Assembly: GCA_034003245.1 (NCBI GenBank)
Contig: JAVEYY010000021.1
Coordinates: 1 to 64,000, forward strand
Direction: 5' to 3'
From: Perlabentimonas sp034003245
GTDB lineage: Bacteria; Bacteroidota; Bacteroidia; Bacteroidales; Tenuifilaceae
Length of the DNA: 64,000 bases
Shown here: in pieces, positions 15,759 to 24,276 of the stretch
Numbering within the stretch: the first letter of the stretch is position 1
Layout of the letters: each line of letters starts with the position of its first letter
The notes under the pieces: model-generated
What the model was told of the DNA's origin: nothing
What the model saw: the letters and a program-made list of their open reading frames with translations, nothing else
The model's database searches: none
Made by a program: the position numbers and the translations under genes

Positions 15759-18700
15759 ATGAGTGAGGAAATTCTCAAGGCTTTAATGCAACTCTTTGCT
15801 ATTATTGCAAAGCAGGACGAGGGCGTTGAATCCAACGAGCGCGACTACGTTGTGAATTTCCTCATGCAGCAGGTTAACGACGAAGCCGTTGAGGAGTATA
15901 TAAAATTATTCGATCAGCATGCCGGGCTCAACGACGACAAGGAGGAGGAAGAGGATGGGCAACCCAAAAAGGTTAAACTTACCTCGGTTAAAGACTCCGT
16001 AAAGATCCTGGGTATCTGTAAGAAAATCAATAAAACCCTTACCCAGAAGCAAAAGGTTGTTGTACTAGTCCGCCTATTCGAGTTGGTTAATGCCGACCGT
16101 AAGTTTACCGATCAGCGAATGGCCATTATCAACACGGTGGCCGATGTGTTTAAACTTTCGAAAGAAGAATTTACCGATATTGAGAACTTTGTGGTCAACA
16201 ACGACCCCAAGGATCTCGACTTTTCAAGTGTTCTTACTATCCACGATAAGCCCGAGAAAGGAGAACATTGCAAACACATCCCCACCGAAGCGCTTAATGG
16301 CTACCTATACATTCTGCAGATAAAGAGTGAGGATCTCTACTTCCTAAGGTACACGGGGAATGAGGATATTTACCTCAATGGTCTACCCATCAATAACAAG
16401 CGGATATACTTATTTGCCAGCGGTAGCTCCATAAAACTCCCCAAGGGTAAGCCTATCTATTATACCGACGTAGTTGCCCACTACCTGGCCGACTCCACAA
16501 GTATCAGAATAACCTATAATGTTGACGATGTAGGTTACCGGTTTAAATCGGGTGATATTGGCTTACGCAATATCTCTTTCAACGAAGAGCAGGGTAAGCT
16601 TATCGGCATAATGGGGGCAAGCGGTGCAGGCAAAACCACGCTGCTTAACGTACTTGCCGGTATCGAAGCGCCCACATCGGGTCAGGTTCGAATAAACGGA
16701 ATCGACCTTCACCACCAGAAGGATCAACTCGAAGGGGTTATTGGAGTTATCCCACAGGATGATCTACTGATAGAAGAGCTTACCGTATTCCAAAACCTTT
16801 ACTACAACGCAAAACTTTGCTTTAAGGATAAATCGGAAGAGGAGCTAACACAGCTAGTATACAAAACGCTGCAGAACTTAGGCCTCTTTGAGCGCAAAGA
16901 CCTAAAAGTTGGATCGCCCCTTAATAAGATGATTTCCGGAGGACAGCGTAAAAGGCTCAACATAGCCCTTGAGCTTATTCGCGAACCGGCCATCCTGTTT
17001 GTTGATGAGCCAACCTCGGGATTATCGTCGCGCGATTCGGAGAACGTAATGGATCTGCTGAGGGAACTCACGCTTAAAGGGAAGCTAATATTCGTAGTAA
17101 TCCACCAGCCATCGTCCGACATCTACAAGATGTTCGACAATATGATGATCCTTGACACGGGTGGGTACATGATATACTACGGAAATCCTGTAGAAGCCGT
17201 GATGTATTTCAAGCGGCTCGACATGCAGATTAACAGCGACCAGGGCGAGTGCCCAACCTGCGGTAACGTGAACCCTGAGTTGATCTTCAACATTATTGAA
17301 GCTAAGGTGGTCGATGAATTCGGCCGCTACACTCCTATCCGAAAAGTTTCACCGCCAAAATGGGAGGAGTATTTTACCGAGAATATCAAGCTAAAATCGC
17401 TGAACGACGAAAGCGAGCCGCCGCCACAATCCCTAAATATTCCCTCGAGGATTAAGCAGTTTTTCATCTACACCACGCGCGATTTTCTCTCAAAGATCAG
17501 CAATACTCAGTACATTGTACTTAACCTTCTGGAAACACCCATACTAGGGTTTATCCTAGCCTACGTAATCCGATATATTGCCGATCCGAACTCGAACGTA
17601 TACGTGTTCTACGAGAACGAGAACATACCTATATATATCTTTATGGCCCTTATTGTAGCCCTGTTCATTGGGCTTACCGTAAGCGCCGAGGAGATATTCC
17701 GCGATCGAAAACTGCTTAAGCGCGAAGCGTTCTTGAACCTAAGCCGTACTTCGTACCTTTTTAGTAAGATATCGATATTAGTAGTCCTTTCGGCGATCCA
17801 ATCAATAACATTTGTGCTCATTGCCAATGGAATTCTACAGCTCCATGGAATGAACTTTGAGTACTGGCTTGTACTATTCTCCACGGCAGTTTTCGCCAAC
17901 CTGCTTGGATTAAACATATCGGCCACATTCAACTCGGCTGTCACCATATACATTGTTATTCCATTGCTGATGATCCCCATGATGGTGCTTTCGGGAGCCA
18001 TGTTTAGCTTCGATAAGCTTAACCGTGCAGTGGGCAGCTTTGGTCGAGTTCCACTAATAGCCGAGTTCATGGTTACCAAGTGGGGGTACGAGGGGCTAGT
18101 GGTTCGCCAGTTTAAGGATAACGATTTCCACAAAACCTTTTACGACATTGAGAAGGTTGAGCGAAACGCTGATTACAAAACTGTTTACTACATCCCTGAA
18201 CTGGAGAAACTTCTAAGCGAGAACATCGACCTTTTAGATAGAGGCATTGAGGACACCAAGGTTAAAGCCAAATTCAACACGAACATCTTGGTGCTTAGAA
18301 ACTCTCTTTTCAAGGAGATTAACTTCCTAGCCCCATCAATTCAATTCAACTACTTCGACAAGTTAACCCCCGATCTGTTCGACTTCGAAACGGCTTTTGC
18401 CACCGTCGATTATCTTGATGAGTTGAAGACTCACTACAGCAAGATATTCCAGCTGGCTAATCAGAAACGCGACCGGATAATTTCACATCTGGTATCAACA
18501 AATCCACGATTATACGAGGCTAAGCGAAGGGCATATCACAACGAGAGCATTGCCGATTTGGCCACCAAAAAATTTGAAAAAAACAAGATTTTACAGTACA
18601 AAGGGGAACTTGTACAGCAGTACGATCCCATATACCGCGATCCAATTCCAAATCATAGATTCGACTTCCGTTCGCATTTCTTTGCCCCACAAAAGCACTT

Positions 18701-18848
18701 GCTGGGAAAATACTACGATACTTTTTGGTTCAATATTTGCTTTATCTGGTTAATGACAGCAATTTTATACATTACGCTATATTTTGAAACACTTAAAAAG
18801 CTGATCGATTTTTTCGGGAAAATTAAAATCCCCAAACTTAAAAAATAA
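15759..18848 (+). CDS. TerB-like domain fused to an ABCG-type ABC transporter
   Basis: 1029 residues. Residues 1-140 are a TerB-like helical domain with an acidic insert (about 57-68). About 165-260 is a beta-rich stretch that I cannot assign; an FHA-like fold is possible. The nucleotide-binding domain follows, with Walker A GASGAGKT (286-293), signature ISGGQRKR, Walker B ILFVDEPTSGLS and the H-loop VVIHQPS. ABC-2-type transmembrane segments occupy about 590-760. A long soluble region and a final membrane helix (about 985-1010) complete it. ATPase first and membrane domain second is the ABCG half-transporter order. Substrate unknown. It lies 51 bases after the SiaC-like gene and is probably controlled by that switch. 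Confidence 0.85.
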   Translation: MSEEILKALMQLFAIIAKQDEGVESNERDYVVNFLMQQVNDEAVEEYIKLFDQHAGLNDDKEEEEDGQPKKVKLTSVKDSVKILGICKKINKTLTQKQKVVVLVRLFELVNADRKFTDQRMAIINTVADVFKLSKEEFTDIENFVVNNDPKDLDFSSVLTIHDKPEKGEHCKHIPTEALNGYLYILQIKSEDLYFLRYTGNEDIYLNGLPINNKRIYLFASGSSIKLPKGKPIYYTDVVAHYLADSTSIRITYNVDDVGYRFKSGDIGLRNISFNEEQGKLIGIMGASGAGKTTLLNVLAGIEAPTSGQVRINGIDLHHQKDQLEGVIGVIPQDDLLIEELTVFQNLYYNAKLCFKDKSEEELTQLVYKTLQNLGLFERKDLKVGSPLNKMISGGQRKRLNIALELIREPAILFVDEPTSGLSSRDSENVMDLLRELTLKGKLIFVVIHQPSSDIYKMFDNMMILDTGGYMIYYGNPVEAVMYFKRLDMQINSDQGECPTCGNVNPELIFNIIEAKVVDEFGRYTPIRKVSPPKWEEYFTENIKLKSLNDESEPPPQSLNIPSRIKQFFIYTTRDFLSKISNTQYIVLNLLETPILGFILAYVIRYIADPNSNVYVFYENENIPIYIFMALIVALFIGLTVSAEEIFRDRKLLKREAFLNLSRTSYLFSKISILVVLSAIQSITFVLIANGILQLHGMNFEYWLVLFSTAVFANLLGLNISATFNSAVTIYIVIPLLMIPMMVLSGAMFSFDKLNRAVGSFGRVPLIAEFMVTKWGYEGLVVRQFKDNDFHKTFYDIEKVERNADYKTVYYIPELEKLLSENIDLLDRGIEDTKVKAKFNTNILVLRNSLFKEINFLAPSIQFNYFDKLTPDLFDFETAFATVDYLDELKTHYSKIFQLANQKRDRIISHLVSTNPRLYEAKRRAYHNESIADLATKKFEKNKILQYKGELVQQYDPIYRDPIPNHRFDFRSHFFAPQKHLLGKYYDTFWFNICFIWLMTAILYITLYFETLKKLIDFFGKIKIPKLKK

Positions 18849-18913
18849 TATTTTTTCATACCTTTACTTGAGTATTTTAGAGCTGCAAATTCATCAAACA
18901 ATTGCCACAAGTT

Positions 18914-19825
18914 ATGTATAAAAAAATCATTCTCATATTGACCATAGCTCTACTCGTAACCTCCTGTCGTTTCTTCGATTCGGAGCGAAATATAAGCCGT
19001 GATGAGTTTGACATTCCACCCGAATTGCTTGATGACAAGCCCCTCGAGATTGCCTCGGAGGTTATTGACGATATGATTTCTAACGTATCCTCACCAGTAG
19101 AAACTGCCGCGCTTATCAAGGGTCTAAAAATTCCATTCAACCGCGACTATGTGGCCAAAACACAGCTCGAGAAGAATCTTAACACTAGTTTTCAAAAGGC
19201 AATTGGATTGGGCATTTTTGGTGCCGACCTGGGTTACATTAACATGTATGAGCGCACCTCAATGGTGATCAATTACATTACCACAATTAAATCACTGGCC
19301 GACGGAATTCAGGTAGGGCAATTCTTCGACTTTGCCACACTTAATCGCATTGCCACCAACAAGGAGAATCTGGATTCCTTAATGCTTATCTCACAACAAA
19401 GCTTCAATAGAATCGACAACTACCTTCGTGAGACCAACAGGCCTCATCTTAGCGTTCTAATTATTGCTGGTGTGTGGATTGAGGGGCTCTACCTATCGAC
19501 CCGTGTGGCCGAAGACTCTAAACACCCAAGAATCAACGAAACTATTGGCGAGCAGAAAACGATAATGAGCCACTTAATGCTCCTGTTAAACAACTACCGC
19601 AGTGAACCAAATATCGCCAAGCTGATTGAGGATTTCGAGGAAATTCAGGCCCTTTACCGCGATGTGCGTATAGTATACGAGTATGGCGATCCCGTTACCG
19701 TGGAAAAGGATGGTGTTCTCACCATTATTCAAAACGATACACAAACAATTATCATGTCCGATGAAACCTTAAGTAAAATCATAAAAAAGGTTCAGGACAC
19801 AAGAAACAGATTACTTGAAAGCTAA
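18914..19825 (+). CDS. Predicted lipoprotein of unknown function
   Basis: 303 residues from the ATG at 18914; an upstream TTG would add four. The N-terminus has a hydrophobic core and the lipobox LLVTSC, so it should be anchored by lipid after export. The mature part is mostly helical with no family I can name. It follows the TerB-ABC gene by 65 bases on the same strand and precedes a secreted protein, so it may be an accessory part of the transporter system. This is inferred from position only. Confidence 0.75.
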   Translation: MYKKIILILTIALLVTSCRFFDSERNISRDEFDIPPELLDDKPLEIASEVIDDMISNVSSPVETAALIKGLKIPFNRDYVAKTQLEKNLNTSFQKAIGLGIFGADLGYINMYERTSMVINYITTIKSLADGIQVGQFFDFATLNRIATNKENLDSLMLISQQSFNRIDNYLRETNRPHLSVLIIAGVWIEGLYLSTRVAEDSKHPRINETIGEQKTIMSHLMLLLNNYRSEPNIAKLIEDFEEIQALYRDVRIVYEYGDPVTVEKDGVLTIIQNDTQTIIMSDETLSKIIKKVQDTRNRLLES

Positions 19826-19843
19826 CACAGAAATTCCTGAATT

Positions 19844-20284
19844 ATGAAAAATATAAGCCTTACGATTTTAATCTTTACGTTTTTCCTTCTCGGATTCAAT
19901 AACGAGAGTAAAGCTCAATCAGAGGACGATCTCATTGAGATTTGCGGGATGATTGCCGGAGATGCCACCTTTTTGAAGGATTTCAGAATCCGTCTCGATG
20001 CAGGTGATCCTCCTCCAACTCAGCGTTTCTCCGTAATTCTGCGTAAGGGTATTAAATATCGCTTCTCCGTTTGCAACTCTAAGGATTTTGAGGGAAAGGT
20101 CGTTCTTCAGCTACTCGACAACAACCGGCTTTTGGCCACAACCTATATTGTAGCCACGGGTACCGATCACCCATCTATTGAATATGTATGCAATAGAACC
20201 GGGGCTTATCACCTTTTCTTTAACTTTAGGGATGGTAAACCGGGGCTGGCTGTTGGGTTGCTCTCGCTGGTTGAGGCAATGTAA
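19844..20284 (+). CDS. Small secreted protein of unknown function
   Basis: 146 residues with a signal peptide (core LTILIFTFFLLGF, cleavage expected after SKAQS or nearby). The mature region is predicted beta-rich (YRFSVCNSKDFEGKVVLQLLDNN, then YHLFFNFRDG), like a small beta-sandwich of the pre-peptidase C-terminal kind, but I cannot assign a family. It starts 18 bases after the lipoprotein gene and ends the signalling cluster, being followed by a clear terminator. Confidence 0.7.
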   Translation: MKNISLTILIFTFFLLGFNNESKAQSEDDLIEICGMIAGDATFLKDFRIRLDAGDPPPTQRFSVILRKGIKYRFSVCNSKDFEGKVVLQLLDNNRLLATTYIVATGTDHPSIEYVCNRTGAYHLFFNFRDGKPGLAVGLLSLVEAM

Positions 20285-20311
20285 GGTTTTGAATCCCTTT
20301 ATAATACTTTT

Positions 20312-20337
20312 AAAGCAGCCCATGGCTGCTTTTTTTA
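20312..20337 (+). terminator. Intrinsic terminator of the signalling cluster
   Basis: Stem AAAGCAGCC / GGCTGCTTT with the loop cat, then a T tract. Confidence 0.9.
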
Positions 20338-20363
20338 TTTGCTAAAGCCGTAAGCTGTAAGAT

Positions 20364-20396
20364 TAAACAAAAAAGCCTGCAAAAAATATGCAGGCT
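20364..20396 (-). terminator. Terminator of tRNA-Asn
   Basis: On the minus strand the 7-bp stem AGCCTGC / GCAGGCT is followed by TTTTTT. It starts immediately after the encoded CCA end of the tRNA. Confidence 0.85.
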
Positions 20397-20473
20397 TGGC
20401 TCCTCATCTAGGACTTGAACCTAGGACCCCCTGATTAACAGTCAGGTGCTCTAACCAACTGAGCTAATGAGGA
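20397..20473 (-). tRNA. tRNA-Asn (GTT)
   Basis: The minus strand folds as a complete cloverleaf. The acceptor stem is TCCTCAT / ATGAGGA. The anticodon arm is CCTGA-CTGTTAA-TCAGG with anticodon GTT, and the T arm holds GGTTCAAGTCC. The discriminator is G, as usual for tRNA-Asn, and the CCA end is encoded (20399-20397). Its own promoter and terminator flank it. Confidence 0.96.
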
Positions 20474-20513
20474 ATGTTGATTTTTAAAAAACGGCATCCC
20501 GTTTTTGCGAGTG

Positions 20514-20545
20514 CAAATATATAGCCTTTATATATTCCCACCAAA
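20514..20545 (-). promoter_or_regulatory. Promoter of tRNA-Asn
   Basis: On the minus strand: TTTG (20545-20542), 20 nt, TATATTTG (20521-20514), a perfect consensus match. Transcription would begin near 20507, at the foot of an 8-bp hairpin (AAAAACGG / CCGTTTTT, 20487-20506). Confidence 0.8.
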
Positions 20546-20596
20546 TTTTTTTTAATGATTTTAAAAAAAATGCCAATTCAAACAAAAATACAGAAA

Positions 20597-20628
20597 TCTG
20601 GTATTTCGGTTTATTATCCCTAATTTTG
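20597..20628 (+). promoter_or_regulatory. Promoter of the adenosine-kinase-like gene
   Basis: TAATTTTG at 20621-20628 is a full -7 box 20 bases before the ATG. The -33 candidate 20 nt upstream, TCTG, is weak. Confidence 0.5.
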
Positions 20629-20647
20629 TGGCAAACATAAAACAGCT

Positions 20648-21640
20648 ATGGCAAAAGTATTTGGAATAGGTAATGCGCTAGTGGATATTATGACTAGCCT
20701 TAAGAGCGACGAATTACTTGAAACGCTTAATCTTCCCAAGGGGAGCATGCAACTAGTTAACGAGACCACCATCAACAGCGCTATGGAGAAAACAAAGGGT
20801 TTGCCACAAACCCTAGCTTCGGGTGGAAGTGCAGCCAATACCATAAATGGACTTGCAAACCTTGGCATAAAAACAGCCTTTGTGGGTAAGGTTGGCAACG
20901 ATGAGTTGGGAAAATTTTTCCACGACGATATGGTCAAGGCGGGTATCAGCCCCAAATTACTCTCCAGTAAATCGGCAACAGGAAGAGCACTCGCACTTGT
21001 TTCGCCCGATTCGGAAAGAACTTTTGCGGTTAACCTTGGCGCAGCCATTGAATTGGTGCCCGAGGATATCAACCGCGATTTCTTTGATGGCTACGATTAC
21101 TTACACATCGAAGGATATCTGGTTCAAAATCATGCGCTAATTGAAAAAGCCATTAAAACAGCAAAATCGGCAGGGTTAAAAATCTCACTCGACATGGCCA
21201 GCTACAACGTGGTGGAGTCGAACCTCGAATTTTTAACAAGGATTGTTGACGAGTACGTTGATATAGTGTTTGCCAACGAGGAAGAGTCGAAAGCCTTTAC
21301 CCACAAATCACCCGAGGAATCGCTGGATATAATTGCCAAGAAGGTAGAAATTGCCATAGTAAAACTTGGGTCTAAAGGATCGTTGATTAAAAAGGCAGAC
21401 GATGTCTATCAGGTTGGCGTGATTAAGGTTAATTCTATTGACACCACTGGTGCTGGCGACCTTTACGCTTCTGGCTTTCTATATGGGCTTTCGCGGGGGC
21501 TTTCGTTGGAGAAGTGCGGCCAAATAGGCGCAATCCTTTCGGGCAGGGTAATTGAGGTTATCGGGCCAAAAATGGATGCGCAAACCTGGACCGAAATTAA
21601 AGAACAAGTGCGTAAAATTGAGCAGAGCCAGACTATTTAA
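20648..21640 (+). CDS. PfkB-family sugar/adenosine kinase
   Basis: 330 residues, typical for ribokinase-fold kinases. The PfkB signature 2, DTTGAGDLYASGF, carries the catalytic base Asp271. An N-terminal GNALVDIM and the glycine-rich ASGGSAANTINGLANLG are also conserved. Bacteroidota proteins of this type are usually labelled adenosine kinase, but substrate (adenosine, ribose or another sugar) cannot be decided from sequence. The gene is alone on the plus strand. Its last 8 bases overlap the end of the convergent glycosylase gene. Confidence 0.85.
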   Translation: MAKVFGIGNALVDIMTSLKSDELLETLNLPKGSMQLVNETTINSAMEKTKGLPQTLASGGSAANTINGLANLGIKTAFVGKVGNDELGKFFHDDMVKAGISPKLLSSKSATGRALALVSPDSERTFAVNLGAAIELVPEDINRDFFDGYDYLHIEGYLVQNHALIEKAIKTAKSAGLKISLDMASYNVVESNLEFLTRIVDEYVDIVFANEEESKAFTHKSPEESLDIIAKKVEIAIVKLGSKGSLIKKADDVYQVGVIKVNSIDTTGAGDLYASGFLYGLSRGLSLEKCGQIGAILSGRVIEVIGPKMDAQTWTEIKEQVRKIEQSQTI

Positions 21641-22160
21641 GGACATTATCAACTTTAGCTATCCAAAACCGCCAAGGCATATTGGCCCAATACAACCCCG
21701 CATAGTTTACCCCTATGCGGGGTCCTGTTTTAATATTAGGAACTGATTCCCCTGACTCAAACCATATTTGATTTGAGCCAGTAATGTCCACTCCGTTAAA
21801 ACTCTTGTCAATTTCTAGAAGTCGCCCAACACGACCAGGGCCTTCGCAACCTAAAACACCTCTGATTAGAACTGCCTGCGGAAAATCCTTGGGACCAGTA
21901 ACCACATTTAGCATCCAATGCATTCCATAAATCAAGTACACATAGGTTACACCACCCTGCATGTACATTACCGAAGTGCGTTGGGTTTTTCCCTTGCAAG
22001 CATGGCAAGCCAAATCATCCTCACCTCTATAGGCTTCCACTTCCGACACGGTAAAACGCTCAATGTGCCCATTAGGGAATGCCCTTACCAGCTGCACGCC
22101 TACCAAATCGGGAGCAACATCAAGCACATCGCGCGTAAAGAAATCTAACCCTAACCGCAT
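21633..22160 (-). CDS. DNA-3-methyladenine glycosylase (AAG/MPG family)
   Basis: From the ATG at 22160 the protein has 175 residues beginning MRLGLDFFTRDVLDVAPDLVG, the standard opening of this family. The conserved VSEVEAYRGEDDLACHACKGKTQRTSVMY contains the catalytic glutamate and the active-site tyrosine region, and MHWMLNVVTG follows. The enzyme excises alkylated purines (3-methyladenine, hypoxanthine) in base excision repair. An in-frame start at 22217 would add 19 residues without family similarity. The 3' end overlaps the convergent kinase gene by 8 bases. Confidence 0.88.
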   Translation of the reverse strand: MRLGLDFFTRDVLDVAPDLVGVQLVRAFPNGHIERFTVSEVEAYRGEDDLACHACKGKTQRTSVMYMQGGVTYVYLIYGMHWMLNVVTGPKDFPQAVLIRGVLGCEGPGRVGRLLEIDKSFNGVDITGSNQIWFESGESVPNIKTGPRIGVNYAGLYWANMPWRFWIAKVDNVLK

Positions 22161-22322
22161 TCCTCTACTATTATTTACTGATTTTAAAAACCATAATCTT
22201 TCGAAACCCCATCCCAAAATTTTTTCATATTTCTCAACATGTGGGATGCACTAAAAATACAAAAAGATTCGAGCATAAAACTGAGGGTGAAACTGAATAT
22301 CCAAAAATAATTAATGGTTGAT

Positions 22323-22353
22323 ATTGTAGATTAAATAATTAGCTGTATTTTTG
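22323..22353 (+). promoter_or_regulatory. Promoter of the ribosomal protein operon
   Basis: ATTG at 22323-22326, 19 nt, TATTTTTG at 22346-22353. The leader is about 65 nt. Confidence 0.65.
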
Positions 22354-22424
22354 CATCCCGCTTATTATAACCGTTTGGATCACGGAAAATTAACAGGTAT
22401 TAACTAAAACAGAGGAGTTTAAAC

Positions 22425-22880
22425 GTGGACACACTTAGTTACAAAACCGTATCGACCAACGATGCCACTGCAAAAAAAGAGTGGATTGTGGTTGATGCCA
22501 CCAACGAAGTGTTAGGGCGTTTGGCCAGCAAAGTTGCGAAACTGTTGCGCGGCAAGTACAAGCCCAGCTTCACCCCCAACGTTGATTGTGGGGACAATGT
22601 AATCATCATCAATGCCGAGAAGGTTCGCCTAACCGGTAATAAGATGACTGAGAAAACTTACTACCATTACACTGGCTACCCAGGAGGTAAGCGCAGCGCT
22701 ACGCCAAAGGATTGGTTACAACGTAAACCCACAGCCATTATTGAGCATGCGGTAAAGGGAATGCTTCCCAAGAACCGTCTAGGCTCTAAGGTTTATGGAA
22801 ACCTTTACGTATTCGCCGGCAACGAGCACAAGCATGAGGCTCAGAAACCCATGGAAATTAAGTTAAACTCAATTAAGTAA
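22425..22880 (+). CDS. rplM: 50S ribosomal protein L13
   Basis: 151 residues of the 50S subunit protein L13. The start MDTLSYKTVS is the standard one in Bacteroidota, followed by EWIVVDATNEVLGRLASKVAKLLRGK. It initiates at GTG, with a real Shine-Dalgarno sequence (agaggag) 8 bases upstream, unlike most genes here. It is followed by rpsI after 5 bases, the usual L13-S9 pair. Translation start and operon leave no doubt about identity. Confidence 0.97.
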   Translation: MDTLSYKTVSTNDATAKKEWIVVDATNEVLGRLASKVAKLLRGKYKPSFTPNVDCGDNVIIINAEKVRLTGNKMTEKTYYHYTGYPGGKRSATPKDWLQRKPTAIIEHAVKGMLPKNRLGSKVYGNLYVFAGNEHKHEAQKPMEIKLNSIK

Positions 22881-22885
22881 CAGCT

Positions 22886-23272
22886 ATGCAGGTAATTAAT
22901 GCAACGGGTCGAAGAAAGAGCGCTGTAGCACGTGTTTATCTTCAGGAAGGCAAAGGTAGCATCACCATTAACGGAAAAGACATCAAGGATTACTTCCCCT
23001 CCGTGCTTATGCAGTACGTGGTGAAACAACCCTTTGAGGTGCTAAACCTACTTGGCACTTACGATGTTAAGGCCAACCTTGATGGTGGCGGAGTAAAAGG
23101 ACAAGCCGAAGCCATGCGCCTAGGTATTGCTCGCGCCCTGGTTGAACTAAATGCTGAGAACAAGCCCGCTCTTAAAGCTAACGGCTTTATGACCCGCGAC
23201 CCACGTGAGGTGGAGCGCAAGAAGCCTGGTCAACCCAAGGCAAGGAAGAAATTCCAGTTCAGCAAGCGTTAA
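22886..23272 (+). CDS. rpsI: 30S ribosomal protein S9
   Basis: 128 residues, full length. It opens with NATGRRKSAVARVYL and ends in the basic tail PGQPKARKKFQFSKR, which reaches the P-site tRNA in the ribosome. It is the second gene of the rplM-rpsI-rpsB-tsf operon. The gap to rpsB is 114 bases with no convincing promoter. Confidence 0.97.
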   Translation: MQVINATGRRKSAVARVYLQEGKGSITINGKDIKDYFPSVLMQYVVKQPFEVLNLLGTYDVKANLDGGGVKGQAEAMRLGIARALVELNAENKPALKANGFMTRDPREVERKKPGQPKARKKFQFSKR

Positions 23273-23386
23273 TCGCTTACAATTTATGTTTTGGCAAACA
23301 GCGCACGCTGTAAATTGCTCGGACTTTCACACACTTGAAACTACCAAGCAATTGCCAACTTTAACTAATTTTTTAATCAAATTAAA

Positions 23387-24244
23387 ATGCCAAAGACAGA
23401 TTTTAAAGAGTTACTCGACGCAGGCGTTCACTTTGGACACCTAAAGCGCAAGTGGAACCCCAAAATGGCTCCTTACATCTTTATGGAGCGCAACGGTATC
23501 CACATTATCGACCTTCAAAAAACAGCCGTAAAACTCGACGAGGCTGCTGCAGCCATGAAGCAAATCGCAAAATCGGGACGTAAAGTTCTTTTTGTTGCCA
23601 CAAAAAAGCAAGCCAAAGAGATTGTTGCCGAAAAGCTTAAGCCAGTAAACATGCCATATGTTACTGAGCGCTGGCCTGGTGGAATGCTCACCAACTTCCC
23701 CACTATCCGCAAGGCGGTTAAGAAGATGACCTCTATCGACAAAATGTTGACCGAAGGAACCTTCACCAACCTCTCGAAGCGTGAGAAGCTGCAAATTACC
23801 CGTCAACGTGCTAAACTGGAGAAAAACCTTGGCTCAATTGCCGATCTAAATAGACTACCCGCAGCACTTTTTGTGATTGACGTTCAGAAAGAGTATATCG
23901 CCGTTAACGAGGCAAAAAAATTGAATATCCCGGTATTCGCAATGGTTGATACCTGTTGTGATCCTACTCCAATTGACTTTGTAATACCGGCCAACGACGA
24001 TGCATCCAAGTCAATCTCTCTTATTGTTGACGTGATGGTGAAGTCTATCCAGGAAGGTTTAGACGAGCGCAAAAACGAAAAGGATAAAGAAGGGCCTGGC
24101 GCTGACGATGACAACGCTGACGAAAAACCAAGCCGCACTAGAGCTAGAAAGAGCGCTAGGGCTCCCAAAGCCAAAGTTCAGGATGAGAACATCGACCAGA
24201 ACGATGACTCTGAAAACGACAGCGACGAATCGTCCGAAGAATAA
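23387..24244 (+). CDS. rpsB: 30S ribosomal protein S2, extended C-terminus
   Basis: 285 residues. The S2 core is complete (LLDAGVHFGHLKRKWNPKM, then WPGGMLTNF and the NIPVFAMVDTCCDPT stretch). After about residue 225 there is a tail of some 60 residues. It begins DERKNEKDKEG, passes through a basic RTRARKSARAPK patch and ends in a run of Asp, Glu and Ser. S2 is commonly 230-260 residues, so this low-complexity tail is an addition. It precedes tsf by 32 bases in the conserved rpsB-tsf order. Confidence 0.96.
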   Translation: MPKTDFKELLDAGVHFGHLKRKWNPKMAPYIFMERNGIHIIDLQKTAVKLDEAAAAMKQIAKSGRKVLFVATKKQAKEIVAEKLKPVNMPYVTERWPGGMLTNFPTIRKAVKKMTSIDKMLTEGTFTNLSKREKLQITRQRAKLEKNLGSIADLNRLPAALFVIDVQKEYIAVNEAKKLNIPVFAMVDTCCDPTPIDFVIPANDDASKSISLIVDVMVKSIQEGLDERKNEKDKEGPGADDDNADEKPSRTRARKSARAPKAKVQDENIDQNDDSENDSDESSEE

Positions 24245-24276
24245 ACACACAGTAGTAACTACAAAAAAATATCACA

